This document shows, one piece after another, positions 25,068 to 33,651 of a DNA stretch of 64,000 nucleotides. Position 1 is the first letter of the stretch. Each line of letters opens with the position of its first letter. The stretch comes from Fluviicoccus sp. Its GTDB lineage: Bacteria > Pseudomonadota > Gammaproteobacteria > Pseudomonadales > Moraxellaceae. The stretch is from positions 62,001 to 126,000 of the forward strand of contig NZ_JAUSMX010000019.1 in assembly GCF_030646115.1 (NCBI RefSeq). Reading direction: 5' to 3'. Position numbers and translations under genes: made by a program. Below the pieces are notes generated by a model. That model did not search any database and was not told where the DNA came from. It saw only the letters and a program-made list of their open reading frames with translations.

Positions 25068-25871
25068 TCAATCGCCTGCGCGGCGGACGACGCGCAGGCC
25101 CAGCTGTTGCGCCTTGTCGCCATAGTCACGGACACTTTGCCAGCCTTTGGCGGCGATGAAAAAATAGGTATACCTCAGCGGATGCTTGAGCCACTGTTTC
25201 CAGAAATAAGCGGGGTAGAGCCAGCACAGCTTGGCCATCGACAGGGCCTTGATGCCCAAGCTGCGCCGGATGTGCGGCTTGTGCTTGCGGCACTCCAGTA
25301 TGACTTCGGGGACAAAGGCCCCATGGTAGCCCTTGCTGAGCAGGCGGATATACAACTCCCAGTCTTCACGCAGGGAGCGGAACCCGTTGTCGTAGCCGCC
25401 GGCCTGAAGCAGTACATCACGGCGCAGAAGCGTGGTGGCGCATACATAGTTATTGCGGAACAATTGTTGCGCATCAAAGGGCCGCGCCGGGAACAGGTCG
25501 TCACGCAGACCAAAATACTGCATCTGTCCATAGGCGTAGCCCACATCCTCCCCGGCGGCATCCAGCGCTTCCGCCAGCAGGCTGACCGCACGGGGCGTCA
25601 GCCGGTCATCGGCGTCGAGGAAGAGCACGTAACGGCCGCTGGCATGGGTCAATGCATTGTTGCGCGCCAGGCAGAGACCGCCGTTGCGCTGCGCCAGCAC
25701 GGTGACAGGATAACGGCAGGCCACCTCCAGACTGTTATCGGTGGAGGCATCGTCCAGGACCAGTACCTCGCAATCCGGATAGTCCTGCGCCAAGGCCGAT
25801 TCAATGGCTTCGGGCAAGAAACCGGCATAGTTGTAGTTGGTGATGATGATGCTGACTCGCGAGGGGGTCAT
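25068..25871 (-). CDS. Family 2 glycosyltransferase
   Basis: 267 aa, GT-A fold. SIIITNYNYAGFLPEAIESALAQ opens the domain, VLDDASTD (near residue 40) binds the nucleotide, FLDADD (near 85) supplies the metal, and REDWELYIRLL (near 165) is the acceptor-side ED. The C-terminal 60 residues contain a hydrophobic, amphipathic membrane-associating stretch. Transfers an unknown sugar in the glycan block. Follows the GT4 gene by 11 bp. Confidence 0.88.
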   Translation of the reverse strand: MTPSRVSIIITNYNYAGFLPEAIESALAQDYPDCEVLVLDDASTDNSLEVACRYPVTVLAQRNGGLCLARNNALTHASGRYVLFLDADDRLTPRAVSLLAEALDAAGEDVGYAYGQMQYFGLRDDLFPARPFDAQQLFRNNYVCATTLLRRDVLLQAGGYDNGFRSLREDWELYIRLLSKGYHGAFVPEVILECRKHKPHIRRSLGIKALSMAKLCWLYPAYFWKQWLKHPLRYTYFFIAAKGWQSVRDYGDKAQQLGLRVVRRAGD

Positions 25872-25882
25872 GGATGCTCCGA

Positions 25883-26953
25883 TCAGGGGTTCACGAGTTG
25901 GCGCAGCACGTCTGCGATCACCCGGTTGGAGAAATACGACTCGTAGGTGTGACGCGCCGCTGCCGACAGATCCGGAAGATGGTCTCGGGCAGCATGCAGC
26001 CGGCGCACGGCCTGACGGATACTTTCGGGATCGCCGGGGGTTGCCCAGAAAATACCGGAGGCGGCCGTATCATCAGTGGTGAGTTCCAGCGGATAGGCGC
26101 CTGTCCGGGCTGTGATGACCGGCCGGGCAATGGCCAGTCCCTGATAGACCTTGTTCGGTATGACGCGCAGCGCCTTCTCGCTGTCACCAAAGATGCCAAG
26201 GATTGCATCCGCACGATAAAGCCGTCCCGGCAGCTCCGCCAGCGGCCCCCAAGGCTCAAAATCGATCCGGGAGTGCGTAACTCCGTCGAGCAGCCCGGCG
26301 CAACGCTCCTTGAGCGGCCCTTCGCCGATCAGTCGCCAATGCACAGCCGGTCCGTCCCAGCCGCGAATTGCTTCGGCCAGGACTTCCACTCCCTGCAAAC
26401 CAATGAAGGTCCCGAAAAAAGCCAGCTCCAGCGGTGCATCCGCCGGGCGTTGCCGCAGCGGCGCGGGGCGGAACAAGGCCTCTTCCGCCCCCACCGGAAT
26501 GACGCGAATCCTTTCGACCGGCACTCCGTGCACTTCGTGATAATAATCGGCATGGCCTTGCGTGTCGGCAACCAGAACATCAGCCGCCTGGAACAAACGG
26601 GCTTCCCAGGCCAGCAGGCGGCGCGCGCGCGGCGAGTCCGCCGGGAATTTCCGTCTCTCGCTCACTTGCTTGTCATAGGAGCTGATCAACGGATCAAACA
26701 CCAGCGGCACCTTGTGGCGGCGGGCATACCGGGCCGCCGCCGCAAGGTCGCGCTGGCGGAAGCAGGGAACCCAGACCAAGTCCGGAGGACGACCGCCGCG
26801 CAAAACATATTCCCAGTCGGCCAACGGCGATAGTACCGGCAGGAAGCGGCTCACCGTGCAGCCCAAATCCCGTAATACCGACTCAATAACGCGGTTGCGC
26901 GGATAGTCAGGACCATAGTTGCCGTAGCGGCCCCAAATCAGGATATTTTTCAT
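25883..26953 (-). CDS. Family 4-type glycosyltransferase
   Basis: 356 aa, GT-B fold. N-terminal part reads as a Rossmann domain beginning ILIWGRYGNYGPDYPRN. The C-terminal half has RVIPVGAEEALFRP, LAFFGTFIGLQGVEVLAEAI and the EKALRVIPNKVYQGLAIARPVIT region, which is the sugar-nucleotide site with its Glu. Sugar and linkage unknown. Its ATG overlaps the stop of the ELM1-like gene by 4 bp. Confidence 0.85.
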   Translation of the reverse strand: MKNILIWGRYGNYGPDYPRNRVIESVLRDLGCTVSRFLPVLSPLADWEYVLRGGRPPDLVWVPCFRQRDLAAAARYARRHKVPLVFDPLISSYDKQVSERRKFPADSPRARRLLAWEARLFQAADVLVADTQGHADYYHEVHGVPVERIRVIPVGAEEALFRPAPLRQRPADAPLELAFFGTFIGLQGVEVLAEAIRGWDGPAVHWRLIGEGPLKERCAGLLDGVTHSRIDFEPWGPLAELPGRLYRADAILGIFGDSEKALRVIPNKVYQGLAIARPVITARTGAYPLELTTDDTAASGIFWATPGDPESIRQAVRRLHAARDHLPDLSAAARHTYESYFSNRVIADVLRQLVNP

Positions 26954-27936
26954 GGCGCAGTCTTTTCCAGCAGGGGCAGGAGGACAGCGGCGATTTCCGC
27001 CGGCACATCGGGGACAGCGTGAGACTCTCCCGGCAACTTGATGGAGCCCAGATCCGTAACCAGACAGCGCTGCAGCAGGCTGCGGTGTGTATAAGCCTGC
27101 AAGGCCCCCTCATCATTGGCATTGGCATTGGCCTCGGCCGGCCGGACCGCCACTGACGGCCGGCCGGAGTAGATACTCTCGGCAACCATGGTCAGACTGT
27201 CTTCGGTTACCACCACCCCGAACGCGTCCGCCAGAAAATCACGAACCACCGGCCGGGGCGCCTGCGACCACCATACTGCGTCCGCCAGCAGTTCGGCAGG
27301 GATATTATCCTGCAACAAGCGCTCCGCCTCTGCACCGGTGCGACGCGAGGTGCTCAACAGCAGCAAGGCTTCGTTGCGACGCGCCAGTTCAGACAGTGAG
27401 CGGCCAAGCGCCTGCCAGTCCCCGGTGCGCCAGACATAACCCGCACCATCGCCACCCACCAGCACCGCCAGCCTTTTCCCGCCCGTAGCCGGCGGGAATG
27501 GCCGGGACAATTGACCCGGCACCGGCGGCAAGGGCAGCACATGGTTGACCGGGACGCCAAGCGGCGTCACGGTGAAGACACAATGGTAAGCATCAGGGTG
27601 ATAGCCTTTAAGAGTGCCGCTGTAGACATTGGCGGCTCCCGTGTGGCGCGCCAGCAGGGCGCTGGCCAGCAGGGTATTGGCTCCTGAGGAGACCAGCAGA
27701 TGCGGCCGGCCCTCTGGCAGGATGATATCGTAAACCCTGGACAGCCAGAAACCGGGGTCACGGATCCAGGGCAGGAAAAAGCGGCCCAGCCGCTTCCACA
27801 GCGAGCTGCGCACTTTCAGCGGCACCGTGACCACCCGCAACGTCGTTACCGCCTGCAAAGCATCGACAATGCCGCGACTCTGGCTGAGGTGGCCGGGTGC
27901 GCCGTCGCTTAGCAACCAGACCACATATCCGGTCAT
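26950..27936 (-). CDS. ELM1/GtrOC1-type putative glycosyltransferase
   Basis: 328 aa. Family defined by the start WLLSDGAPGHLSQSRGIVDAL, PHLLVSSGANTL near residue 80, and VVVTEDSLTMVAESIYSGRPSVAV near 245, where the Glu-Asp-Ser binds a nucleotide sugar in related GT-B enzymes. Bacterial members sit in lipopolysaccharide or capsule loci and are thought to be glycosyltransferases; their plant relatives act in mitochondrial fission. Overlaps both neighbours by 4 bp, so it is part of one transcript. Confidence 0.8.
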   Translation of the reverse strand: MTGYVVWLLSDGAPGHLSQSRGIVDALQAVTTLRVVTVPLKVRSSLWKRLGRFFLPWIRDPGFWLSRVYDIILPEGRPHLLVSSGANTLLASALLARHTGAANVYSGTLKGYHPDAYHCVFTVTPLGVPVNHVLPLPPVPGQLSRPFPPATGGKRLAVLVGGDGAGYVWRTGDWQALGRSLSELARRNEALLLLSTSRRTGAEAERLLQDNIPAELLADAVWWSQAPRPVVRDFLADAFGVVVTEDSLTMVAESIYSGRPSVAVRPAEANANANDEGALQAYTHRSLLQRCLVTDLGSIKLPGESHAVPDVPAEIAAVLLPLLEKTAP

Positions 27937-28748
27937 TTGCGCAGCCCCCGCTTGCCGCCACGCATGCGCATGATGAACGCCAGCGCATTGTCCTTTCCGC
28001 TGACCTTGATCCGCAGCAATCGCAAAGGATCAGGGCGCGGCCGACTTTGATCAATGCCGTCAACCGTTGTCACCGCCGTCTCATAGCCGGCTTCACGCAC
28101 CAGGGCAACGTCTTCTTCGCCCCACAGACCAAAGGGATAGGCAAAGCTTCGTACAGGCACGCCAAAGTTGTGCTCCAGTTGCAGTCGGGAGGCTTTCAGC
28201 TCATGCCGGCGGGTTTCGAGCGGCGTTGCCGGCATATTGATATGGGTAAGGGTATGAGATCCTAGCTCGATACGGCCGGAAGCCAGCAATTGCCGGACCT
28301 CATCGTCGGTCAACTTGCGCTCTCTGGCCAGCTCACCGGAGTTATGATGCTTCTTCTTGGCTATCGACCAATCGCGATCATGACGATCCACCACCAGATA
28401 AAGCGTGGCACAGGCGTCAAATTTCTCCAGTAACGGCAAAGCATTCAACAAGTTATCAGCATAACCGTCGTCAAAGGTGATCGCCACTGATTTTGGCGGA
28501 AGGGTGTCCCACTGATCCCACAAATCGCTGATGCTGAAGAAGCGGTAGCCATGGCGGCGCATCCAGGCCAGTTGCCATTCGAACCTTTGCGGAGTCACCC
28601 TTAAGCCATTGAAGCCTGCCCCGGATGGATGCCCGCTGATCATGTGATACATGAGAATGCGCGGACAGCGGTCATCAACGGGAGGTCGCCACCACGCATA
28701 GCGCCAGCTGAAATAAAGGACCCCGACAACTAACAGCCAACCTGCCAT
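27933..28748 (-). CDS. Membrane-anchored polysaccharide deacetylase
   Basis: 271 aa. An N-terminal helix (residues 2-19) anchors it facing the periplasm. The NodB domain has LMYHMIS, TFDDGYADN (near residue 92, catalytic Asp and metal Asp), SHTLTHINM (near 168, metal His pair) and FAYPFGLW (near 200). Removes N- or O-acetyl groups from a polysaccharide. It is the first gene in transcription order of the glycan block, so the promoter should lie between 28749 and 28868. Confidence 0.88.
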   Translation of the reverse strand: MAGWLLVVGVLYFSWRYAWWRPPVDDRCPRILMYHMISGHPSGAGFNGLRVTPQRFEWQLAWMRRHGYRFFSISDLWDQWDTLPPKSVAITFDDGYADNLLNALPLLEKFDACATLYLVVDRHDRDWSIAKKKHHNSGELARERKLTDDEVRQLLASGRIELGSHTLTHINMPATPLETRRHELKASRLQLEHNFGVPVRSFAYPFGLWGEEDVALVREAGYETAVTTVDGIDQSRPRPDPLRLLRIKVSGKDNALAFIMRMRGGKRGLRK

Positions 28749-28868
28749 ACGATTGCGGCTCCTCAGCCTGACAATAAGAAAAACAATTTTCTATTCTATC
28801 GTCAGTTGAGGTGGTTTGCCGATGCCTGTTTTGGGAATATCACGCAGTAATGCAGCTTGCTCCGGACG

Positions 28869-29807
28869 TCAGGCCGGACTTGCCACCGCACTTCCAAACC
28901 CTTTCCCCCGCAACCGCCGCAGGTACTCCGCAATGCGGCTGCCCGCCGCCTGCTCCTGCACATTTTCATTCTTCTCCACCCGCACTGCCTCGCGCAGCAC
29001 CGGCACCGCCTGCAACTGGCGGTAGCGCTCTACGGTGGACTCCAGGCTCTTGCCCAGCAACCCCTTGCGCAGCGGCTTGGGCAGGTAGCGGTACACCTGC
29101 GCCTGGTTGATCAGCGACGCCACCCGCATCGTATCCTTGAACGAGGTGTGGACAATGGTTTGCAGTTCCGGATACTCCTGCTTAAGCGTCTTGATCATCA
29201 CCGAGGCATCGCCGTCCGACACTTGCAGTTCACTGACCAGGATGGCGACTTGCTGCGTGGCCAGCATCGTCAGCGCACTGGCCATGGTGGTGCGCCACAC
29301 CACCTGATGCTGCGCCCCCATCAGCTCCTTGACCGCCTCATAAACCGCCACATCTTCATCCAGCACCAGGCAGGTCAGGCCGACGGTGCGTGTATCCAGC
29401 GCCACCTTGACATCCTGAACGTGCTCCAGTTTCTGCGCTATACCCACTGCTTCGGCTATGGTGTCACGCAATTCCTTCGGCCCCCAGGGCTTGTTGATGT
29501 AGCGGAAAATCTCACCCTCGTTTACCGCATCCATAGCCGCATCGACATCGGCATAGCCGGTCAGCAGGATGCGCATGGTGTTGGGCGAAATCTTTTTGGC
29601 CTGACGCAGCAACTGGGTGCCGGTGATGACCGGCATGCGCTGGTCGGAAATGATCAGGTGAATTTTCTCCCGTTCCAGAATTCGCAGCGCTTCATGACCG
29701 TCGGTGGTGGTGAACACCTGGTATTGCATTTTCAGCAGCATGCCCAGCGTGCGCAGGATGCGTTCCTCATCGTCCACCAGCAGGACCTTCGCTTTGACCA
29801 TACTCAT
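28869..29807 (-). CDS. Response regulator with two receiver domains
   Basis: 312 aa from the ATG behind GAGGA. The first receiver (residues 1-120) is complete: VDDEE near 10, the phosphoacceptor in IISDQRMP near 53, LTGYAD and INKPWG. The second (about 130-255) keeps the fold (YRYLPKPLRKG at its end) but has ILVSELQV, with Glu where the phosphoacceptor Asp should be. No DNA-binding or enzymatic output is visible; the last 55 residues are a charged tail. It follows its probable kinase with a 10-bp gap. Confidence 0.88.
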   Translation of the reverse strand: MSMVKAKVLLVDDEERILRTLGMLLKMQYQVFTTTDGHEALRILEREKIHLIISDQRMPVITGTQLLRQAKKISPNTMRILLTGYADVDAAMDAVNEGEIFRYINKPWGPKELRDTIAEAVGIAQKLEHVQDVKVALDTRTVGLTCLVLDEDVAVYEAVKELMGAQHQVVWRTTMASALTMLATQQVAILVSELQVSDGDASVMIKTLKQEYPELQTIVHTSFKDTMRVASLINQAQVYRYLPKPLRKGLLGKSLESTVERYRQLQAVPVLREAVRVEKNENVQEQAAGSRIAEYLRRLRGKGFGSAVASPA

Positions 29808-29817
29808 GAAATTTTCC

Positions 29818-31113
29818 TCAGGCAACGGCTGAAAGGGGGACGGCGATGGACGTCAGCGGGAGGGCCAGCACGAAGCGGGTGCCCTTGCCGACTTCCGAAG
29901 CCACGCGGATATGGCCGTTATGTTGCTGGATGATCTTGAAACTGATGGACAGGCCCAGCCCGGTGCCCTCGCCCACCGGCTTGGTGGTATAGAACGGATC
30001 GAAAATACGGCGCAGGCTTTCGGGGGGAATACCGCAGCCGGTGTCCTGTACCGAGACATAGGCCATTCTGTCGTCACACCAGGTCTTGATCAGGATGTAG
30101 CCGCGATCCTCAATGGCTTGCGCTGCATTGGTCAGCAGGTTGAGCAGCACCTGATTGATCTGCGAGGCGGCGCAGCGGATCTGCGGCAGGTCACCCAGCC
30201 GCTTCAGCACCTCCACCTTGTATTTCAGGGTGTTGCGGCCAATCAGCAGCGCATTTTCCACGCAGTCGTTGAGCGAGACGTTATCCGTCGGCGACTGGTC
30301 CAGACGGCTGAAATTCTTCAAGCCGGTCACCAGTTCGCTGATCTGTTCCACGCCGTAAAAGGTATCGTTGAACAACTGGTCGAGGTCGCTGAACCACTGG
30401 GTGAAGTCCAGGTCCGCCTTCATGTCATCCACCGCGGCCAGGCACTCGGCGATATCGACGTCGGTGGCGTCTGGCGACAGCAGGGTCGCAGCCAACTGTT
30501 CATGCGCTTGCAGGATGAACTGCATCTGGGCAAAAAACTCCCGCACCATTTCCACGTTGTTGTTGACGTAGCCCAACGGGGTGTTGATCTCGTGCGCCAC
30601 CCCCGCCACCATCTGCCCTAGGGCCGCCATCTTTTCGGACTGCACCAGTTGCGCCTGCGAGGAAGCCAGCTGGGTGTAGGCGCGGTTCAGGTCGGCGACG
30701 TTGCGCGTCATCTGCTGTTCCATGGCACCCAGCAGGTGCAATACTGCACCCATGCCCAGGTAGCGGCCGTTCTCGGTGATGACAAAGTCCTCGCTGAGCG
30801 GAAAGTGCATGTTCGCAGTGATGAAGGACGCGGCGGCCGACAACGAGCTGTCCATTTCGACCGACAGTACATCGGTGCGCATGAAGTCACTGACCGGCCG
30901 GTTGCCGAACAGGTCACGGCCGAATTTCTTCATGAAGATGTCATTGAGCTGGTGACGGCTGATCATGCCCACCGGCACTCCCGCAGCGTTGACAACCGCG
31001 ACGGACAAGGCATTGGCCAGGTCTGCCTGCAGCATGCGTTCGCCGACCTCGTTGATGGTGGCGTCGGGCGTGAATACCGGTACGGGGACCGCAAAGGCGC
31101 TTAATGCGGACAT
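29818..31113 (-). CDS. CBS-domain sensor histidine kinase
   Basis: 431 aa from the ATG with AGGAGA upstream; longer starts exist but lack a site. Residues 1-125 hold a CBS pair (FTPDATINEVGERML, PVGMISRHQLND), which usually binds adenosyl ligands. A short coiled coil leads to the dimerisation helix QMVAGVAHEINTPLGYV, with the phosphoacceptor His near residue 175. The ATPase domain has NLLTNAAQAI, VQDTGCGIP and GEGTGLGLSI. No membrane helix, so a cytoplasmic sensor, probably of energy state. Confidence 0.9.
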   Translation of the reverse strand: MSALSAFAVPVPVFTPDATINEVGERMLQADLANALSVAVVNAAGVPVGMISRHQLNDIFMKKFGRDLFGNRPVSDFMRTDVLSVEMDSSLSAAASFITANMHFPLSEDFVITENGRYLGMGAVLHLLGAMEQQMTRNVADLNRAYTQLASSQAQLVQSEKMAALGQMVAGVAHEINTPLGYVNNNVEMVREFFAQMQFILQAHEQLAATLLSPDATDVDIAECLAAVDDMKADLDFTQWFSDLDQLFNDTFYGVEQISELVTGLKNFSRLDQSPTDNVSLNDCVENALLIGRNTLKYKVEVLKRLGDLPQIRCAASQINQVLLNLLTNAAQAIEDRGYILIKTWCDDRMAYVSVQDTGCGIPPESLRRIFDPFYTTKPVGEGTGLGLSISFKIIQQHNGHIRVASEVGKGTRFVLALPLTSIAVPLSAVA

Positions 31114-31318
31114 GATTTCTCCTGCGATGGTTCCGGAACTTCCCGTGCCGGGTGAAGGTATTGATTTCATGTGGGAACTTAGGCAGGAGGGATGACGAAA
31201 CGGTGACAGTTGCTTGACGATTTGATGCCGAACCATCAGTGTGTGACGCTGGTCACGCGCTTGACGGCGGCAGACAGGCGGCAGAGACTGGAATAACCCG
31301 AATCACGGAGCAAAGACG

Positions 31319-31525
31319 ATGTTGACGCTGAAGGTAGAAGGCATGAGTTGCCAGCACTGTGTTAAGGCCATCACCAAGGCGGTGGGTGACGCTGATCCCT
31401 TGGCCATGGTTGAGATCAGCCTGGAACAGAATACCGTGTCCGTGGAGAGCCGGGTGCTGGATGAAGCCCGGCTGCGAAAACTGCTGGCTGCGGAAGGTTA
31501 TGAACCGGCGCCGTCCCTGACCTGA
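31319..31525 (+). CDS. copZ: Copper chaperone-like HMA protein
   Basis: 68 aa, one heavy-metal-associated domain with GMSCQHC (Cys near residues 10 and 13) that carries Cu(I). It probably hands copper to the CopA-type ATPase encoded at 33652-36006. It is transcribed toward the hybrid kinase and the two coding regions overlap by 28 bp at their 3' ends. Confidence 0.88.
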   Translation: MLTLKVEGMSCQHCVKAITKAVGDADPLAMVEISLEQNTVSVESRVLDEARLRKLLAAEGYEPAPSLT

Positions 31526-33567
31526 CGAATGACCTGAAAAAGTTCCTCCTGCCCGAAGGGCTTGGTGACGTAATAATTGACACCGGCGGCAAAGGCCTTG
31601 GCTTTCATCTCCTCCAGCGCATGGGCGGAAATGGCGGCCACCGGTGTTTGACCGCCGGGCGCGGGCAACGTCCGGATCCGCCGGGTGGTTTCATAACCGT
31701 CCATCAACGGCATTTCACAATCCATGAAGATCAGGTCATAACAGCGGCCGGACGCCATCTGCTCCAGGGCATCCAGGCCGTTGACCGCGCTGTCGGCGCG
31801 GATGCCGAAATAGCGGTCCAGCATGCCCAGGATCACCTTGCGGTTGGTGTCGTCATCTTCCACCACCAGGATATTCATGCCCGGCAGCCGCACGCGCTCA
31901 GGCTTCAACCGGGCAGGTTCAGCCCCGCCGGACACGGATTCGGCCACCTCCGCCAGCGGCAGCCTGAGGGTGAAAACGGAACCCTTGCCCGGTTCGCTGA
32001 CCACCTCCAGCGTACCCTGCATCAACTGCGCCAGGCTGCGGGCAATGGCCAGACCCAGGCCCGTCCCCTTTTCTCCGCCCGCCGCCGGGTGTTCGCCCTG
32101 CTCGAAAGGCTCGAAAATGCGACCCAACAACTCAGGCTCAATCCCGTCACCACTGTCGGTGACGCTGATGCACCATCGGGTGTTTTCTCCTGACTCCTGC
32201 AGCCAGGCGTGGATACGGACGGAACCCTGACGGGTGAATTTAAGGGCATTACCGATCAGGTTGACCAGAATCTGCTGGACACGCCCGGCATCACACCGCA
32301 GAAGCGTTGGCAGGCTGTCGTCAATACGCCATTGCAGTTGCAAGCCGGCGGCATTGGCCTGGCTCTGGAACTGACGCCCCAGATTGTGCAGCAGATCCGC
32401 GATATTGCAGGGTTGGGGGTTAAGGGCCAGCTTGCCGGCCTCGATCTTGGAGTAGTCAAGGATGTCGTTGATGATGTGCAGCAACAGGCGGCCCGATTGT
32501 GCAATCACATCCAGGTATTCGCGCTGCTCGGCGGTGACAACCGTATGCTGCAGCAGTTCCGTCATGCCCAGCACCCCGTTCATGGGCGTGCGGATTTCAT
32601 GACTGAGCCGCGCCATGAAGTCGTTCCGGGCACGGATGCTGCCGCGTTCCTCGTTCAACAGCCGCATGGCTTCCAGCTTGTCCCGGGAAATCAGGGACTG
32701 GGCCATCTGGTCGGCAATTTCACCGGCAAAGGAAATCTCGTCGGCATACCAGCGCCGCACGGGGCCAGTATGCTCACAGCAGACAATACCGACTATTTTG
32801 CCGTTGACGCGGATGGCCGCGTCCAGCATGGCGTTAATGCCATGCGGTTCCAGATAGGATTCGCGGAATTCACAGGTGCGGGGGTCATGCCGGGCATCGG
32901 CGGCGTCAATGGCGCGACCGCTCATCAGGGCGGCAAAGTAGTCGGGATAATCCGCGGCAGCCAGCGTCAGACTTTGGGTAAAACTGTCGGTCTGGCGGTC
33001 ATAGACGCACAGCTGCGCCAGGCTGGACTGATCCGTGTCCATCAACCAGATACCGGCGAACTGCACATGCAGGGTGTCGCTCAGCAGCCGGGTCAGCACC
33101 CCGGCATAAGCCTGGATGTCCCCCGCCCCCTGCAAGGGATGCTCGGCGGCCCGGACAATGGCGCGATGCGCCAGCTCCAGTCGTTCCTGCTGGGCCACCC
33201 GCATGCTGCAATCACTGACAAAGCCGACCAGCTCCCGCCAGCCGCCCTGCCCGTCCGGCACGCCCTCCCCGTGCTCCTGTACAGGCTTGACACCGCCGTC
33301 CGCCGTAATGATGCGGTACTCCAGGTCAAAACAACCGTCGTGCGCCAGACCTTCCTGAATCTGCCGCCACACCCGGTCCCGGTCCCGGGGCTGAATCAGG
33401 CCTGCCAGGCCGGAGGCGTCGCCGGTGAGACGGGCGGCGCTGAACCCGGTCAGCGCCTCCACCTTGCCGGAGACCTCAATCAGCGGTCGCTCCGGATCGT
33501 TCAGGCTGCGATAAGCCATGCCGGGCAAACGGGCGAACATCATGGTTTGGGTGGCGTGATCGGACAT
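31498..33567 (-). CDS. Hybrid histidine kinase (PAS-GAF-HK-REC)
   Basis: 689 aa, no membrane helix. A PAS domain (about 10-120), a GAF domain (about 135-290, containing CVYDRQTDSF and GIVCCEHTGPVRRWYADE), a kinase core with SHEIRTPMNGVLG (His near residue 330), NLIGNALKFT, VTDSGDGI and GEKGTGLGLAI, then a C-terminal receiver with FMDCEMPLMDGYE. Phosphotransfer from kinase to own receiver is expected, then to an unknown Hpt protein. The two Cys in the GAF region might sense metal or redox state, which would fit the copper genes on both sides. Confidence 0.9.
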   Translation of the reverse strand: MSDHATQTMMFARLPGMAYRSLNDPERPLIEVSGKVEALTGFSAARLTGDASGLAGLIQPRDRDRVWRQIQEGLAHDGCFDLEYRIITADGGVKPVQEHGEGVPDGQGGWRELVGFVSDCSMRVAQQERLELAHRAIVRAAEHPLQGAGDIQAYAGVLTRLLSDTLHVQFAGIWLMDTDQSSLAQLCVYDRQTDSFTQSLTLAAADYPDYFAALMSGRAIDAADARHDPRTCEFRESYLEPHGINAMLDAAIRVNGKIVGIVCCEHTGPVRRWYADEISFAGEIADQMAQSLISRDKLEAMRLLNEERGSIRARNDFMARLSHEIRTPMNGVLGMTELLQHTVVTAEQREYLDVIAQSGRLLLHIINDILDYSKIEAGKLALNPQPCNIADLLHNLGRQFQSQANAAGLQLQWRIDDSLPTLLRCDAGRVQQILVNLIGNALKFTRQGSVRIHAWLQESGENTRWCISVTDSGDGIEPELLGRIFEPFEQGEHPAAGGEKGTGLGLAIARSLAQLMQGTLEVVSEPGKGSVFTLRLPLAEVAESVSGGAEPARLKPERVRLPGMNILVVEDDDTNRKVILGMLDRYFGIRADSAVNGLDALEQMASGRCYDLIFMDCEMPLMDGYETTRRIRTLPAPGGQTPVAAISAHALEEMKAKAFAAGVNYYVTKPFGQEELFQVIRQVRDGAGS

Positions 33568-33651
33568 AACAACTCCCTGCGTGTCCTGAATGCTTCATGG
33601 GCTAATCATAGAACAAAATCAGCCGTGGCGGGGAATACGGACTGGCGACAT

